Below, piece after piece: positions 49,832 to 59,647 of a stretch of DNA of 64,000 nt. Made by a program: the position numbers and the translations under genes. Each line of letters opens with the position of its first letter. Position 1 is the stretch's first letter. Below the pieces are notes generated by a model. That model was not told the DNA's origin. It saw nothing but the letters and a program-made list of their open reading frames with translations, and searched no databases. The stretch comes from Streptomyces sp. NBC_00306 (GTDB lineage Bacteria; Actinomycetota; Actinomycetes; Streptomycetales; Streptomycetaceae): the NCBI RefSeq assembly GCF_036169555.1, contig NZ_CP108032.1, positions 3,100,001 to 3,164,000 on the forward strand, read 5' to 3'.

Positions 49832-50497
49832 TCAGGCGACCAACCGCATCGCTTCCTCCACCGCCTCCGTCAGCGTGTCCACCACCGGCACGCCGGCCTC
49901 TTCCAGGCTCGCCCTGCTGTGCGATCCGCCGGTGTAGAGCACTGCTTTGGCGCCCACGTGGGCCGCCGCCACCGCGTCGTCGACGGCGTCCCCGATGACC
50001 ACCGTGTGCTCCGGCGCGGCCGACCCGGCGAGCGCCGCCAGATGACGCTCCATGTGCAGCGCCTTCGAGCCGCCGGACGGCCCCGTCCGCCCGTCCACCC
50101 GGATGAAGTGGTTCTCGATCCCGTAGCCCCGCACGACCGGGACCAGCTGCTCGTGCCCGTACATGCTCAGCAGCGACTGGCTCCGGCCCGCCTGCCGCCA
50201 TTCCCGCAGCAGGTCCTCGACACCCGCGGTCAGTGCGCAGCCGATCCGCTGGGTGGTGTAGTGACGGTGGAAGATCTCGTCCATGACCTCCCACTCCTCC
50301 GCGGTCGGCAGCCGCCCCATCAGCCGCTCGTAGAACCGGGGAACCGGCACGCAGTACAGCTCGCGGTAGCGCTCGAGCGTGATCGCTTCCAGGCCGATCT
50401 CCGCGAACGCGGCATTGGTCGCCCCGATGACCGCCGCGATGTCGTCCAGCAGTGTCCCGTTCCAGTCCCAGACCAGGTGCGTCGTGTGCTTCCCCAT
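49832..50497 (-). CDS. HAD-superfamily hydrolase
   Basis: 221 residues with a HAD core: motif I VWDWNGTLLDD, a helical cap (about 20-85), Ser motif II LLSMYG, a Lys near SGGSKALHM and motif IV VVIGDAVDDAVAA. The nucleophile Asp is present, but the second Asp of DxD is Asn (DWNGT). This form occurs in actinobacterial phosphoglycolate-phosphatase-like proteins. The substrate is unknown. Start ATG 50497 is taken because the fold begins here; an upstream ATG at 50527 is possible. Confidence 0.88.
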   Translation of the reverse strand: MGKHTTHLVWDWNGTLLDDIAAVIGATNAAFAEIGLEAITLERYRELYCVPVPRFYERLMGRLPTAEEWEVMDEIFHRHYTTQRIGCALTAGVEDLLREWRQAGRSQSLLSMYGHEQLVPVVRGYGIENHFIRVDGRTGPSGGSKALHMERHLAALAGSAAPEHTVVIGDAVDDAVAAAHVGAKAVLYTGGSHSRASLEEAGVPVVDTLTEAVEEAMRLVA

Positions 50498-50555
50498 GCC
50501 GACGACCGTACCTAACGGGTCCGACAACGGTCAGCCCCGGCCACGACCCCGCAGG

Positions 50556-51062
50556 TCAGTCCACCAGGTTCGGGATCTCCTGGACGCCGTACCAGAGCAG
50601 CTCGTGGTCCTCGGCGCCGTCCACGGTGAACTGTGCGTCGCCGTCGCACTGGTCCGCCGCACCGAGCGCGTCCGCCGCCGCGGTGACGTCACCGATCGCA
50701 TCGTCCGCGTCGACGTGCACCGCCGCCGCCCCGGACAGCGGCACCGCGACCGAGATGCGCACCTCGCCGACCGAGCCGGAGTCCAGCGAACGGTCGGGGT
50801 CCGCGGTCGCGTCCTGGTCGCGTACGTCGAGGGCCACCACGACCCGGCGCCTCGCGACCCCCGGATCGCCGGCGACCAGCCGGAGCGAGGCGGCCGCGGC
50901 ACGGCTGAGGGCCGCGTACTCCAGCTCCTCGATGTCGTCGGAGACGTACCACTCGCGCAGGCCCGGCGTGACGCCGTAGGCGGTCATCGGCGCGGGGCCC
51001 AGTTCGCCCCTCTTGTGCGCCTCTGCGAGACCGGAGAGGGTCAGGGGGACGTAGACGCGCAT
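50556..51062 (-). CDS. Actinobacterial protein of unknown function (DUF6912-like)
   Basis: 168 residues, beginning MRVYVPLTLSGL, soluble, alternating strands and helices, with LREWYVSDDIEELEYAALSRAA and a C-terminal HELLWYGVQEIPNLVD. I recall this as a conserved actinobacterial family next to secA, but no function is known to me. The ATG at 51062 suits the conserved start; the longer open frame is spacer. It lies 58 bases upstream of the HAD gene on the same strand. Confidence 0.75.
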   Translation of the reverse strand: MRVYVPLTLSGLAEAHKRGELGPAPMTAYGVTPGLREWYVSDDIEELEYAALSRAAAASLRLVAGDPGVARRRVVVALDVRDQDATADPDRSLDSGSVGEVRISVAVPLSGAAAVHVDADDAIGDVTAAADALGAADQCDGDAQFTVDGAEDHELLWYGVQEIPNLVD

Positions 51063-51340
51063 GGCTGGCCGCTTTCGTAGTCGGAATGCGCCCTCAGGAT
51101 ACGTGCGAGGTACCCCTTCGGGGTGCCTCCGGCGGCCTCCCGAACCGTCCACCGGGACGCACCGGATCCTTGCCCGTCGGCGGCTGAAGCCGGCCCGCAT
51201 CACCCTGATAGGTGAACTCCGCAGGCCCCCGGATCCGACTCGTCACGCATTGCTATCGACCCACTGCGCGCCGTAGAAGATCACCAACGAAGTTACCGCC
51301 CGGTACGAACCGGGCCCGTACTCATCGGGGGCGATCTGCC

Positions 51341-51760
51341 ATGAACAGGACCCGACCCGCAGGACGGCACGACCAGCGCCGGCCCGCCGCCGTCGCCGCG
51401 TCGGCTCTCGCACGTGCCCGGCGCCAGGACCGGCCGCACTACTGGTTCGCCGACCGCCTCCTGGCGGTGCTGAGCGGCCGGCGCCCGGTGCACTGGATGC
51501 TCGGCCACACGATCGGCGAGGCGTACGAACAGCTCGTCCAGCTGGCCCCGGGCGCCCCGCTGCGACCCGCGGACCGTGTGACGCCCGTGGTCCGCCACTG
51601 CGGCGAGTACCACCCCGGCCCCGGCGTCATCGAGGCGTTCGCCCGCATCGGTTCGGGCGACCGCGTAAGCGCGATGGCCTTCCGCCTCGAGCAGGGCCCG
51701 GACGCGCGCTGGCGCTGCTCGGCGATCGAACTGGGCGGCGAGCGGGTGGGCTCGTCCTAG
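51341..51760 (+). CDS. Rv3235-like family protein
   Basis: 139 residues: a basic, disordered N-terminus (RTRPAGRHDQRRP), a helical pair with YWFADRLLAVLSGRRPVHWMLGHT (in parts), and a beta-rich end VSAMAFRLEQGPDARWRCSAIELG. This resembles the actinobacterial Rv3235 family, encoded near secA in mycobacteria too. Function unknown. GGGG lies nine bases before the ATG. Confidence 0.75.
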   Translation: MNRTRPAGRHDQRRPAAVAASALARARRQDRPHYWFADRLLAVLSGRRPVHWMLGHTIGEAYEQLVQLAPGAPLRPADRVTPVVRHCGEYHPGPGVIEAFARIGSGDRVSAMAFRLEQGPDARWRCSAIELGGERVGSS

Positions 51761-51806
51761 CCACGCGCCGGCCCCGGGATGCTCGGCCACGGCCCGGGAA
51801 ACCGGC

Positions 51807-51840
51807 CGGGGCCGGACACCCCGAAAGGTGTCCGGCCCCG
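51807..51840. terminator. Bidirectional terminator between Rv3235-like gene and secA
   Basis: A 14-base stem (GGGGCCGGACACC and complement, with one outer C-G pair) with loop CCGAAA, between convergent genes. Confidence 0.9.
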
Positions 51841-51876
51841 GCCGTGCGCCACTGAGAGGCCCGAGGGCCGCCCGCG

Positions 51877-54693
51877 CTACTTCTTGCGGCGTCGACCCGC
51901 GCTCTTCTGCGCCTTGCGGCGCTCCGCACGCGTCATGCCCTCCGGCTCACCGTGCCCGGAGTCACCGTCGTTCGCGAAGTCGCCCTCGATCACGCCGCCC
52001 TCGCCGTCCACCGTGGGAGCGGAGAAGTGCAGCCGGTCGGGCCGCTGCGGGGCGTCGAGGCCCTTGGCGCGGATCTCGGGGCGCGGGGCGCCGGCCGGGA
52101 CCGCGTCCTCCTTGCTGAGGGAGGGGCGTGCGGAGTCCTGCACGGGAACCTCTTCGACCTGCTGCTCGACCTGGACCTCCAGGTTGAACAGGTAGCCGAC
52201 GGACTCCTCCTTGATGCCCTCCATCATGGCGGTGAACATGTCGAAGCCCTCGCGCTGGTACTCCACCAGGGGGTCCTTCTGCGCCATCGCGCGCAGGCCG
52301 ATGCCCTCCTGGAGGTAGTCCATCTCGTAGAGGTGCTCACGCCACTTGCGGTCCAGGACCGACAGCACCACGCGGCGCTCCAGCTCACGCATGATGTCCG
52401 AGCCGAGCGTCTTCTCGCGCTCGTCGTACTGCTCGTGGATGTCGTCCTTGATGGACTCCGCGATGAAGTCGGCGGTGATGCCGGCGCGGTCGCCGACCGC
52501 CTCCTCCAGCTCCTCCACGCTCGCCTTCACCGGGTAGAGCTGCTTGAACGCGCCCCACAGCCGGTCCAGGTCCCACTCCTCGGCGAAGCCCTCGACCGTC
52601 TCCGCCTGGATGTAGGCGTCGATGGTGTCGTCCATGAAGTGCCGCACCTGCTCGTGCAGGTCCTCGCCCTCCAGGACGCGGCGGCGCTCGCCGTAGATGA
52701 CCTCACGCTGGCGGTTGAGCACCTCGTCGTACTTCAGGACGTTCTTACGCGTCTCGAAGTTCTGCTGCTCGACCTGCGACTGGGCGGACGCGATCGCACG
52801 CGTCACCATCTTGTTCTCGATCGGGACGTCGTCGGGGACGTTCGCCATCGACATCACGCGCTCGACCATCTGCGCCTTGAACAGCCGCATCAGGTCGTCG
52901 CCGAGCGAGAGGTAGAAGCGGGACTCGCCCGGGTCTCCCTGACGTCCGGAACGGCCGCGCAGCTGGTTGTCGATACGGCGCGACTCGTGCCGCTCGGTGC
53001 CCAGCACATACAGACCGCCGAGGTCGGTGACCTCGTCGTGCTCGGCCTTGACGGCCGCCTCGGCCCGCTCCAGCGCCGCGGGCAGCGCCGCCGCCCATTC
53101 CTCGACGTGCTCGACCGGGTCCAGGCCGCGCTGGCGCAGCTCCGCCTCGGCGAGGTCGTCGGGGTTGCCGCCGAGCTTGATGTCGGTACCACGGCCGGCC
53201 ATGTTCGTCGCCACGGTGACCGCGCCCTTGCGGCCGGCCTGGGCGACGATCGTCGCCTCCCGGTCGTGCTGCTTGGCGTTGAGGACCTCGTGCTGGACGC
53301 CACGCTTGCTCAGCTGCTGCGAGAGGTACTCGGACTTCTCGACCGAGGTGGTGCCGACCAGGATCGGCTGGCCCTTCTCGTGCTTCTCGGCGATGTCGTC
53401 GACGACCGCCGCGAACTTGGCGACCTCGGTGCGGTAGATCAGGTCGGACTGGTCCATGCGGACCATGGGCTTGTTCGTCGGGATCGGCACGACGCCCAGC
53501 TTGTAGATCTGGTGGAACTCGGCGGCCTCGGTCATCGCCGTACCGGTCATGCCCGCGAGCTTGTCGTAGAGACGGAAGAAGTTCTGGAGGGTGATCGTGG
53601 CGAGCGTCTGGTTCTCGTCCTTGATGTCCACCCCTTCCTTCGCCTCGATGGCCTGGTGCATGCCCTCGTTGTAGCGGCGGCCGGCGAGGATACGGCCGGT
53701 GTGCTCGTCGACGATCATGACTTCGCCGTCGATGACGACGTAGTCCTTGTCCTTCTTGAAGAGCTCCTTGGCCTTGATGGCGTTGTTCAGGTAGCCCACC
53801 AGCGGGGTGTTCACCGACTCGTAGAGGTTGTCGATGCCCAGCCAGTCCTCGACCTTCGCGACACCCGGCTCATGGATGGCGACGGTCCGCTTCTTCTCGT
53901 CGACCTCGTAGTCGCCGGTCTCCTCGATGCCCTTCAGCTGGTTGCCCGCCTCGCCCCTGGTCAGGCGGGTGACGAGCTTGGCGAAGTCGCCGTACCACTT
54001 GGTGGCCTGGTCGGCGGGGCCGGAGATGATCAGCGGCGTACGGGCCTCGTCGACGAGGATCGAGTCCACCTCGTCGACCACGGCGTAGTTGTGGCCGCGC
54101 TGGACCAGTTCGTCCTTGGACCACGCCATGTTGTCGCGGAGGTAGTCGAAGCCGAACTCGTTGTTCGTTCCGTACGTAATGTCGCAGTTGTACTGCTCGC
54201 GGCGCTGGGCCGGCGTCATGTTCGCAAGGATGCAGCCGACCGACAGGCCCAGGAACTTGTGGACCCGGCCCATCATCTCGGAGTCGCGCTCGGCCAGGTA
54301 GTCGTTCACCGTGATCAGGTGGACGCCCTTGCCGGAGAGCGCGTTGAGGTAAGTGGGGAGGGTGCCGACGAGGGTCTTGCCCTCACCGGTCTTCATCTCG
54401 GCGACGTAGCCGAGGTGCAGCGCGGCGCCACCCATCATCTGGACGTCGTAGTGGCGCTGGCCGAGGACGCGCTTGGCGGCCTCACGAACGGTCGCGAACG
54501 CCTCCGGAAGCAGGTCGTCGAGGCTCTCGCCGTCGGCGTACCGCTCCTTGTACTCGTCCGTAAGCGCCCGCAACTCGGCGTCGGAGAGGTTGACGAAGTC
54601 CTCTTCGATGGAGTTGACCTGGTCCGCGATGCGGTGCAGTTTGCGCAGGATCTTGCCTTCGCCTGCACGCATGAGCTTGTTGAAGACGGACAC
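51877..54693 (-). CDS. secA: Preprotein translocase ATPase SecA
   Basis: 938-residue motor that drives proteins through SecYEG. Motifs: Walker A MKTGEGKT (about 99-106), [29 protein letters not shown], and nucleotide-binding domain 2 with [28 protein letters not shown] and [13 protein letters not shown]. The C-terminal tail is basic ([14 protein letters not shown]) and lacks the zinc-binding CxCxSGK motif, as in actinobacterial SecA1. The GTG at 54693 follows AAGGAGACC; the longer upstream frame is not SecA-like. Confidence 0.98.
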   Translation of the reverse strand: MSVFNKLMRAGEGKILRKLHRIADQVNSIEEDFVNLSDAELRALTDEYKERYADGESLDDLLPEAFATVREAAKRVLGQRHYDVQMMGGAALHLGYVAEMKTGEGKTLVGTLPTYLNALSGKGVHLITVNDYLAERDSEMMGRVHKFLGLSVGCILANMTPAQRREQYNCDITYGTNNEFGFDYLRDNMAWSKDELVQRGHNYAVVDEVDSILVDEARTPLIISGPADQATKWYGDFAKLVTRLTRGEAGNQLKGIEETGDYEVDEKKRTVAIHEPGVAKVEDWLGIDNLYESVNTPLVGYLNNAIKAKELFKKDKDYVVIDGEVMIVDEHTGRILAGRRYNEGMHQAIEAKEGVDIKDENQTLATITLQNFFRLYDKLAGMTGTAMTEAAEFHQIYKLGVVPIPTNKPMVRMDQSDLIYRTEVAKFAAVVDDIAEKHEKGQPILVGTTSVEKSEYLSQQLSKRGVQHEVLNAKQHDREATIVAQAGRKGAVTVATNMAGRGTDIKLGGNPDDLAEAELRQRGLDPVEHVEEWAAALPAALERAEAAVKAEHDEVTDLGGLYVLGTERHESRRIDNQLRGRSGRQGDPGESRFYLSLGDDLMRLFKAQMVERVMSMANVPDDVPIENKMVTRAIASAQSQVEQQNFETRKNVLKYDEVLNRQREVIYGERRRVLEGEDLHEQVRHFMDDTIDAYIQAETVEGFAEEWDLDRLWGAFKQLYPVKASVEELEEAVGDRAGITADFIAESIKDDIHEQYDEREKTLGSDIMRELERRVVLSVLDRKWREHLYEMDYLQEGIGLRAMAQKDPLVEYQREGFDMFTAMMEGIKEESVGYLFNLEVQVEQQVEEVPVQDSARPSLSKEDAVPAGAPRPEIRAKGLDAPQRPDRLHFSAPTVDGEGGVIEGDFANDGDSGHGEPEGMTRAERRKAQKSAGRRRKK

Positions 54694-54934
54694 TGAGGCT
54701 GGTCTCCTTGCCGATCGGGCCTGGCACTGGGTCGTGTTAGGGACACTGGCGCGGGCACGGCAGGTAGGCCCCACCGCAACGGCCATCGTAAGCGAGGACC
54801 ACGCCGGGTCGGGAGGCCCGCAGTCAGCCAGGCCTGCTGTTACCCGCAATGAGAACGCGCGGGACGCGCCGAAGGTGCCGGTGAGGTACGAAAAGTGCTC
54901 GCATCCGTCCCCTGGGCGAACCAGAATCCGGACC

Positions 54935-55510
54935 ATGGAGCCCATCACTCTCACGACCGAGCGCCTGCTGCTGCGTACCTTCACGCCCGACGACACGGAG
55001 GCGGTCCTCGAGTCCTGTCAGGACCCCGACATCCAGCGGTGGACCACGGTCCCCTCGCCGTACGAACGCGAGCACGCCGCCGAGTTCACCGGTCAGATGG
55101 TCCCGGAGGGCTGGCGCAACGGAACGATGTGCACCTTCGCCGTCCTGCCGCGCACCGGCGGCCCGCTGATGGCGTCCGTCGCGGTCACGCTGCGTACCTT
55201 CTCGGGCACCTGGGAGATCGGCTTCTGGACGGGCAAGGAGTTCCGGGGGCGCGGGATCATGGCGGAAACGGTGGGCGCGGTGGCGCACTGGACCTTCACC
55301 AGACTGGGCGCGACCCGGCTGGAGTGGCGCGCGGAGGTCGGCAACACCGCCTCGCGCGCGGTGGCCGAGAAGGCCGGCTTCGTGGTCGAGGGGGCGCTGC
55401 GCGCGGCGCTGCTGAACAAGGACACCCTCAGGGACACCTGGGTGGGCTCGCTGCTCCCGTCGGATGTGGGGCTGCCGACGCCGCAGCCGTATCTGCCGAC
55501 GAAGAACTGA
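54935..55510 (+). CDS. GNAT family N-acetyltransferase (RimJ/RimL-like)
   Basis: 191 residues. [24 protein letters not shown] is the RimJ/RimL-type start. The acetyl-CoA-binding segment is [20 protein letters not shown], and the following [26 protein letters not shown] (in parts) is the usual C-terminal motif. It acetylates an unknown amine, perhaps a protein N-terminus or a small molecule. The ribosome-binding site is weak. It is divergent from secA and 127 bases upstream of the AlkX-like gene. Confidence 0.9.
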   Translation: MEPITLTTERLLLRTFTPDDTEAVLESCQDPDIQRWTTVPSPYEREHAAEFTGQMVPEGWRNGTMCTFAVLPRTGGPLMASVAVTLRTFSGTWEIGFWTGKEFRGRGIMAETVGAVAHWTFTRLGATRLEWRAEVGNTASRAVAEKAGFVVEGALRAALLNKDTLRDTWVGSLLPSDVGLPTPQPYLPTKN

Positions 55511-55637
55511 CCCGGGAGCCGATCCGACGCGGGGCGGATACGGCACGCCGCTGCCGGTGCGGGAGCGGGCATGGGGGCGGATCCGGCCGGGATCGGCTGC
55601 GGGACCGATGTCAGTGCCGCCGTCTATCGTGCGGACC

Positions 55638-56801
55638 ATGACGACGCTGCCGCCTCCCGCCGCCGATCTGTCCGCCGACGAGGCCCGCCGTATCGCGCTG
55701 CGGGCCCAGGGGTTCCTGGGCGCGCCGGACCGACGCGGCGGGGTGCGCGGGGTGCTGCGGCACCTGGGCGCCGTGCAGCTCGACACGATCTCGGTGCTGG
55801 CCCGCTCGCACGAGCTGATCCCCTACGCGCGTCTCGGCGCGGTCGGCCGCCGCTCGGTCGAGGACGCGTACTGGACCGAGGGCCACAGCTTCGAGTACTG
55901 GTCGCACGCGGCCTGCATCCTGCCCGTCGAGGAGTGGCCGCACTTCGGGTTCCGCCGCCGGGCCTACCGCGCCCGCCCGCACTGGTCGCACGACCTGCCG
56001 GACGGTGCCTACGAGACAGTGATCAAGCAGTTGCGCACCGAAGGCCCGCTCACCGCGACGGAGTTGGGCGGTGCGAAGAACGGCGGCGAGTGGTGGGACT
56101 GGTCCGCCTCCAAGGTCGCCGTCGAGCGGGCCCTGATGTACGGCGAGGTGGTGTGCACCGAACGGCGCAGCTGGAAGCGGGTGTACGACCTGGCCGAACG
56201 GGCCATCCCCGACGATCTCCTGCACACCGAACTGGACGACGCGGAGTGTCTGCGCCGGCTCGTCCGGCTCGCCGGCCGGTCCCTGGGCATCGGCACCCGC
56301 GCGGACATCGCCGACTACCACCGTCTCAAGGGCGAGCAGTTCGACGCGGTGGTCGTGGACTCCGGTCTCGTACCGGTGACGGTCGAGGGCTGGTCCAAGC
56401 CGGCGTGGGCCGATCCCGAGGCGCTGGCGACCGTGCCCCGGGGCCGCCACCGCACGACCCTGCTGTCCCCGTTCGACTCACTGATCTGGGAGCGTGCACG
56501 GACGGAACGCATCTTCGGCTTCACCCACCGGCTCGAGGCGTATGTCCCGAAGCCCAAGCGGGTGTACGGCTACTTCGCCATGCCGCTGCTCGCGGGCGGG
56601 AAGCTGCTGGGGCGCGTCGACCCCGCGCGCGAGGGCACGACGCTCGTGGCGAGGCATGTCTCGCTCGACACCCCGAAGGCCGTGGCGCCCATGGCGCAGG
56701 CCCTGCGGGAGGCCGCCGAGTGGGTGGGCTGCGACACGGTCCGGATCGAGCGGGTCGACCGCCCCGAGCTGCGGGCCGGTCTGCTCGCCGAGCTCACCTG
56801 A
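55638..56801 (+). CDS. Winged-helix DNA glycosylase-like protein (AlkX/YcaQ, HTH_42 family)
   Basis: 387 residues of the HTH_42 superfamily, whose members unhook bulky or interstrand alkylation cross-links. The motif [15 protein letters not shown] contains Gln-x-Asp, the QxD form of the YcaQ/AlkX branch rather than the QxQ of AlkZ. Three winged-helix segments seem present, ending with [28 protein letters not shown] (in parts), typical of the family C-terminus. ATG 55638 is favoured; ATG 55608 is in frame. Its 3' end overlaps the convergent response-regulator gene by eight bases. In an antibiotic-producing genus it may protect DNA. Confidence 0.85.
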   Translation: MTTLPPPAADLSADEARRIALRAQGFLGAPDRRGGVRGVLRHLGAVQLDTISVLARSHELIPYARLGAVGRRSVEDAYWTEGHSFEYWSHAACILPVEEWPHFGFRRRAYRARPHWSHDLPDGAYETVIKQLRTEGPLTATELGGAKNGGEWWDWSASKVAVERALMYGEVVCTERRSWKRVYDLAERAIPDDLLHTELDDAECLRRLVRLAGRSLGIGTRADIADYHRLKGEQFDAVVVDSGLVPVTVEGWSKPAWADPEALATVPRGRHRTTLLSPFDSLIWERARTERIFGFTHRLEAYVPKPKRVYGYFAMPLLAGGKLLGRVDPAREGTTLVARHVSLDTPKAVAPMAQALREAAEWVGCDTVRIERVDRPELRAGLLAELT

Positions 56802-57543
56802 TCTCGAGGATCTTCTCCCGCATCGCGTAGACCACGGCCTCCATCCGGGAGTGCAGCTGAAGCTTCTCCAGGATGTTGCGGACGTGGTTCTTCACGGTGT
56901 TCTCCGAGATGAACAACTCCTTGGCGATGTCACGGTTGTTCATGCCCGTGGCCACCAGCTTGAGCACCTCCAGCTCACGCTCGGTGAGCCGCGGGGCCGG
57001 CACGAGCCGGCGCTCGTCGGTGCGCTGGATCATCGACTTGAACTCGGTGAGCAGCTTGGACGCCATGGACGGGCTGATCTGCGACTGTCCGTCAGCCACC
57101 GCGCGGATGGCCGTCGCGACCTCGTCGGTGGAGATCTCCTTGAGGAGGTAGCCGGTCGCACCCGCCTTGATCGCGTCGTAGAGGTCGGCCTCCTCGTCGC
57201 TGATCGTCAGCATGATGATCTTCGCGCTGGGGGCCACCTCCTTGATGGAGGTACAGGCCTCGATACCGCCGCGCCTGGGCATCCGCACATCCATCAGCAC
57301 GATGTCCGGCAGCAGGTCCGCGGCCTTGTCCACCGCCTCCGCACCGTCTCCCGCCTCGCCGACGACCTGGATGTCCTCCTCCTGCGCGAGGACGATCTCC
57401 AGTCCGCGCCGGAAGAGGGCGTGGTCGTCCACCACGAGGACACGGATCGGCTCCTGTCGGGAGCTGCCCCTGTCCGCGTCGGTCTCGACGACCGTGTCTG
57501 CGGCGTCGCCCGCGGCGCGTACCGGCCCGAAGCTGTCCGCCAT
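56794..57543 (-). CDS. Orphan LuxR/NarL-type response regulator
   Basis: 249 residues: a disordered 30-residue N-terminus, a receiver domain with the acidic pair VDDH, phospho-acceptor in VLMDVRMPR and Lys in LLKEIS, then a LuxR helix-turn-helix ([25 protein letters not shown] in parts, [13 protein letters not shown]). No histidine kinase is adjacent, so its partner is elsewhere. GGGGGAGGAACG precedes the ATG at 57543. It is downstream of hpf on the same strand but separated by a terminator. Confidence 0.94.
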   Translation of the reverse strand: MADSFGPVRAAGDAADTVVETDADRGSSRQEPIRVLVVDDHALFRRGLEIVLAQEEDIQVVGEAGDGAEAVDKAADLLPDIVLMDVRMPRRGGIEACTSIKEVAPSAKIIMLTISDEEADLYDAIKAGATGYLLKEISTDEVATAIRAVADGQSQISPSMASKLLTEFKSMIQRTDERRLVPAPRLTERELEVLKLVATGMNNRDIAKELFISENTVKNHVRNILEKLQLHSRMEAVVYAMREKILEIR

Positions 57544-57673
57544 CGTTCCTCCCCCTGAAGGCAGTGGCCTGAAGGTCATGTGTGGTTCACCAACCTCAGT
57601 GCATGGCACACGGGTTGGCTTCCTGACGCCATGCTTTCATGCCGGGGCGACAGTGCGGTCGTTCCAGGTCGCA

Positions 57674-57718
57674 CGGTGGTGCCCCCGAGGGCGCGCTGAG
57701 CGCTCAGGGGCACCACCG
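57674..57718 (-). terminator. hpf terminator
   Basis: A 12-base stem CGGTGGTGCCCC/GGGGCACCACCG with a structured loop (GCGC-TGA-GCGC), 24 bases after the hpf stop. Confidence 0.8.
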
Positions 57719-57741
57719 ACCTGCGGTTCTGTGCGACGGCG

Positions 57742-58431
57742 TCAGCCGCCGAGTGCACCTCCGGCACCGCCCGCCTCGGAGCCGGCCAGCGGGTCGCTCT
57801 CCAGGTGGATGACGCCGTAGTCGTAGGCGTGCCGCCGGTAGACGACACTCGGCTGCTTCGTCTCGGAGTCGACGAAGAGATAGAAGTCGTGTCCGACCAG
57901 TTCCATCTCGTAGAGGGCCTGGTCGAGCGTCATCGGCGCTGCGGTGTGGAGCTTCTCGCGGACCACCAGCGGTCCCTCGCCCTGCACTTCGAGCGAGCCC
58001 ATCCTGGTGGTGGGAATGGTCTGCGGTGTCTCCACGGAGCGAAGCTGTCCGTTGCCGTTCAGCTCGGCCACGCCGGGCACGACATCGGCGACCTCGGCTG
58101 CCGAAATCCGGCCGCTGCCACGTCGGTTGTGGCGCTTGTCGTGCTGCTTGCGAAGCCTGCCTTCCAGCTTCGCCGTTGCCAGGTCAAGCGCTGCATAGGG
58201 GTCGGCGGCCGCTGCTTCTGCCCGGATCACCGGGCCCCGCGAGTGGAGGGTGATCTCCACGCGGTCGGAACGGTCGGCCTGCCGCGGGTTGTGCTCCTTG
58301 GACACCTCGACGTCCAGGCTGATCACCTTGCCGTCGAGCTTCTGGATCTTGTCCAGCTTCAGCTTCTCGGCCACGTGCTTGCGGAACCGCTCAGGCACCT
58401 CTGTCTTGCGGCCCTTGACGACGATGTCCAC
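57742..58431 (-). CDS. hpf: Ribosome hibernation promoting factor, long form
   Basis: 229 residues: an N-terminal HPF/YfiA domain (about 1-105, MDIVVKGRKTEVPERFRKHV start and basic KHDKRHNRRG end), a linker, and the C-terminal dimerisation domain (about 165-215; KLHTAAPMTLDQALYEMELVGHDFYLF in parts and VVYRRHAYDYGVI). Long HPF joins two 70S ribosomes into inactive 100S dimers under stress. GTG 58431 has GGAG at the correct distance. The 332-base leader contains a minigene-like element and a hairpin. Confidence 0.96.
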   Translation of the reverse strand: MDIVVKGRKTEVPERFRKHVAEKLKLDKIQKLDGKVISLDVEVSKEHNPRQADRSDRVEITLHSRGPVIRAEAAAADPYAALDLATAKLEGRLRKQHDKRHNRRGSGRISAAEVADVVPGVAELNGNGQLRSVETPQTIPTTRMGSLEVQGEGPLVVREKLHTAAPMTLDQALYEMELVGHDFYLFVDSETKQPSVVYRRHAYDYGVIHLESDPLAGSEAGGAGGALGG

Positions 58432-58763
58432 GCAGAACTCCGTTCCGGATTGCCCCGCCTGCGCGTCGGCTGCGGAGCGTCTCCCTCTTGCACCAGACCC
58501 CGGTGTGTGCCGGAGTCTCGGACTAGGCGACTTTCACCTCCTCCTCCCCCGGAGACAAGATCTCCACCCCACCAATTTTGAGGTTGTCGTAGCCTCGAAT
58601 CCCTGGCCGGAAGCATGGCAGTGCATTCGGTGAGGTCCGGGCTTTCCCCATTCCTCACAACCGAACATAGCCCTATCGGACGGGTCTCGGCACCCGCTAC
58701 CAGCGCGTACCTCCGTTCAGGGCAATTTCGGCTCTCACTACCTGCAACGTTGCGCGTTCCCTG
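58432..58763. other. 332-base intergenic region upstream of hpf
   Basis: Besides the minigene/hairpin it is AT-richer than average (CCAATTTTGAGGTTG, TTTATTTCG). It must hold the hpf promoter; on the minus strand TATGTT (about 58668) is a possible -10, without a consensus -35. No other gene was seen. Confidence 0.4.
58496..58537 (-). promoter_or_regulatory. Possible leader minigene plus hairpin upstream of hpf
   Basis: On the minus strand a very strong GGAGGAG is followed by GTG AAA GTC GCC TAG (58537-58523), a four-codon frame. Six bases after it lies an 8-pair hairpin GACTCCGG-CACACA-CCGGGGTC (58517-58496, one T-G pair). The arrangement, 65 bases ahead of hpf, resembles a translation-sensitive leader. 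Confidence 0.4.
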
Positions 58764-59489
58764 TCAGTTCCGATTTATTTCGAAAGCCGAGGGTGGGACT
58801 GCGACGACCGCCGCGGCCGGCTCGTCGAATCCGGTATATCCCTGTCCCATGGCCGCACGGAGCGCCCGCGCCGCCTCCGCCAGCGACGCGCCCGTGGTCA
58901 TCAGGTCGTCCACCAGCACCGCTCTGCCGCCCTCCAGAAGCCGTCCGGCGCCGCCGACGACCACGAGGGCCCCGGACAGATTCGCCACCCTCTCGCGGGC
59001 CGTCAGGCCCGCCTGGTCGGCCACCTCACGCCGCTGCCGCAGCACCGGCAGCGCTCTCGCCCTCGTCCCCGTGCGCCGCAGCTCCCCTGCGGCGGCCAGC
59101 GCGATCCTGCGCGCCGCATCATGTCCCCTGGCCCGGACCGCGCGCCGCGCCGACGGCACCGGTACGAGCAGCAGCGGCTCCACTCCCTGCGTGGCCGGGG
59201 ACGCCGAGGCCCGCACCGCCCCGGCCAGCGCGACGCCGAGAGGCCGGGCCAGCCCCAGAGCGCCACGCTCCTTGTGCGCGATCAGCACCGCGCGCACCCC
59301 ATCGGCGTAAGGGGCGGCGGCATGGACCTCCGGCAGGCCCACCGGCTCGGGGTCGGGCCTCGCACGGCGCGCAGAGGAGCCGTACAGCTCATGCGCGCAT
59401 TTCTCGCACAGCGGCGTGCGGGGCACGCCGCAGCCTCCGCATGCGGCCGGCAGCACCAGGCCGGAGATTTCCTGCCACCACCTCCGCAT
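58764..59489 (-). CDS. ComF family phosphoribosyltransferase-like protein
   Basis: 241 residues. The N-terminus carries zinc-ligand pairs (CGGCGVPRTPLCEKC, about 17-31); the C-terminal half is a type I PRTase fold with the PRPP motif AVLVDDLMTTGASL. ComF proteins take part in DNA uptake in naturally competent bacteria; in Streptomyces the role is unknown. ATG 59489 is used, and alternative GTG codons lie just upstream. Two DnaA boxes lie 41-63 bases ahead of the start, in the gap after lpqB. Confidence 0.9.
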   Translation of the reverse strand: MRRWWQEISGLVLPAACGGCGVPRTPLCEKCAHELYGSSARRARPDPEPVGLPEVHAAAPYADGVRAVLIAHKERGALGLARPLGVALAGAVRASASPATQGVEPLLLVPVPSARRAVRARGHDAARRIALAAAGELRRTGTRARALPVLRQRREVADQAGLTARERVANLSGALVVVGGAGRLLEGGRAVLVDDLMTTGASLAEAARALRAAMGQGYTGFDEPAAAVVAVPPSAFEINRN

Positions 59490-59529
59490 GACCACCACTG
59501 TGCCCGCACTCCGGAGGTCCGGCCACCCC

Positions 59530-59552
59530 TGTGGACAACTGCCTGTGGACAA
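59530..59552 (-). promoter_or_regulatory. Pair of perfect DnaA boxes
   Basis: TTGTCCACA (minus strand) occurs at 59538-59530 and 59552-59544, same orientation, 14 bases apart. This is the preferred DnaA-binding sequence of Streptomyces oriC. They lie between lpqB and comF, far from dnaA/dnaN genes, so this is not the origin. It may be a DnaA-controlled promoter or a titration site. Confidence 0.75.
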
Positions 59553-59647
59553 CCAGCCTGTTGACCGGACCACACCGGCAGGGCACCCCCGACTGCCGGC
59601 GGGACACAGCGCCAAGAGCCCCGGGAGTCGATGGGGCCACCAGACTC

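Noticed and set aside
51952..54696. A 914-codon plus-strand frame opposite secA
   Set aside because: Shadow of secA.
59530..59552. Chromosomal origin of replication
   Set aside because: Only two DnaA boxes and no dnaA, dnaN, rpmH or AT-rich region nearby.
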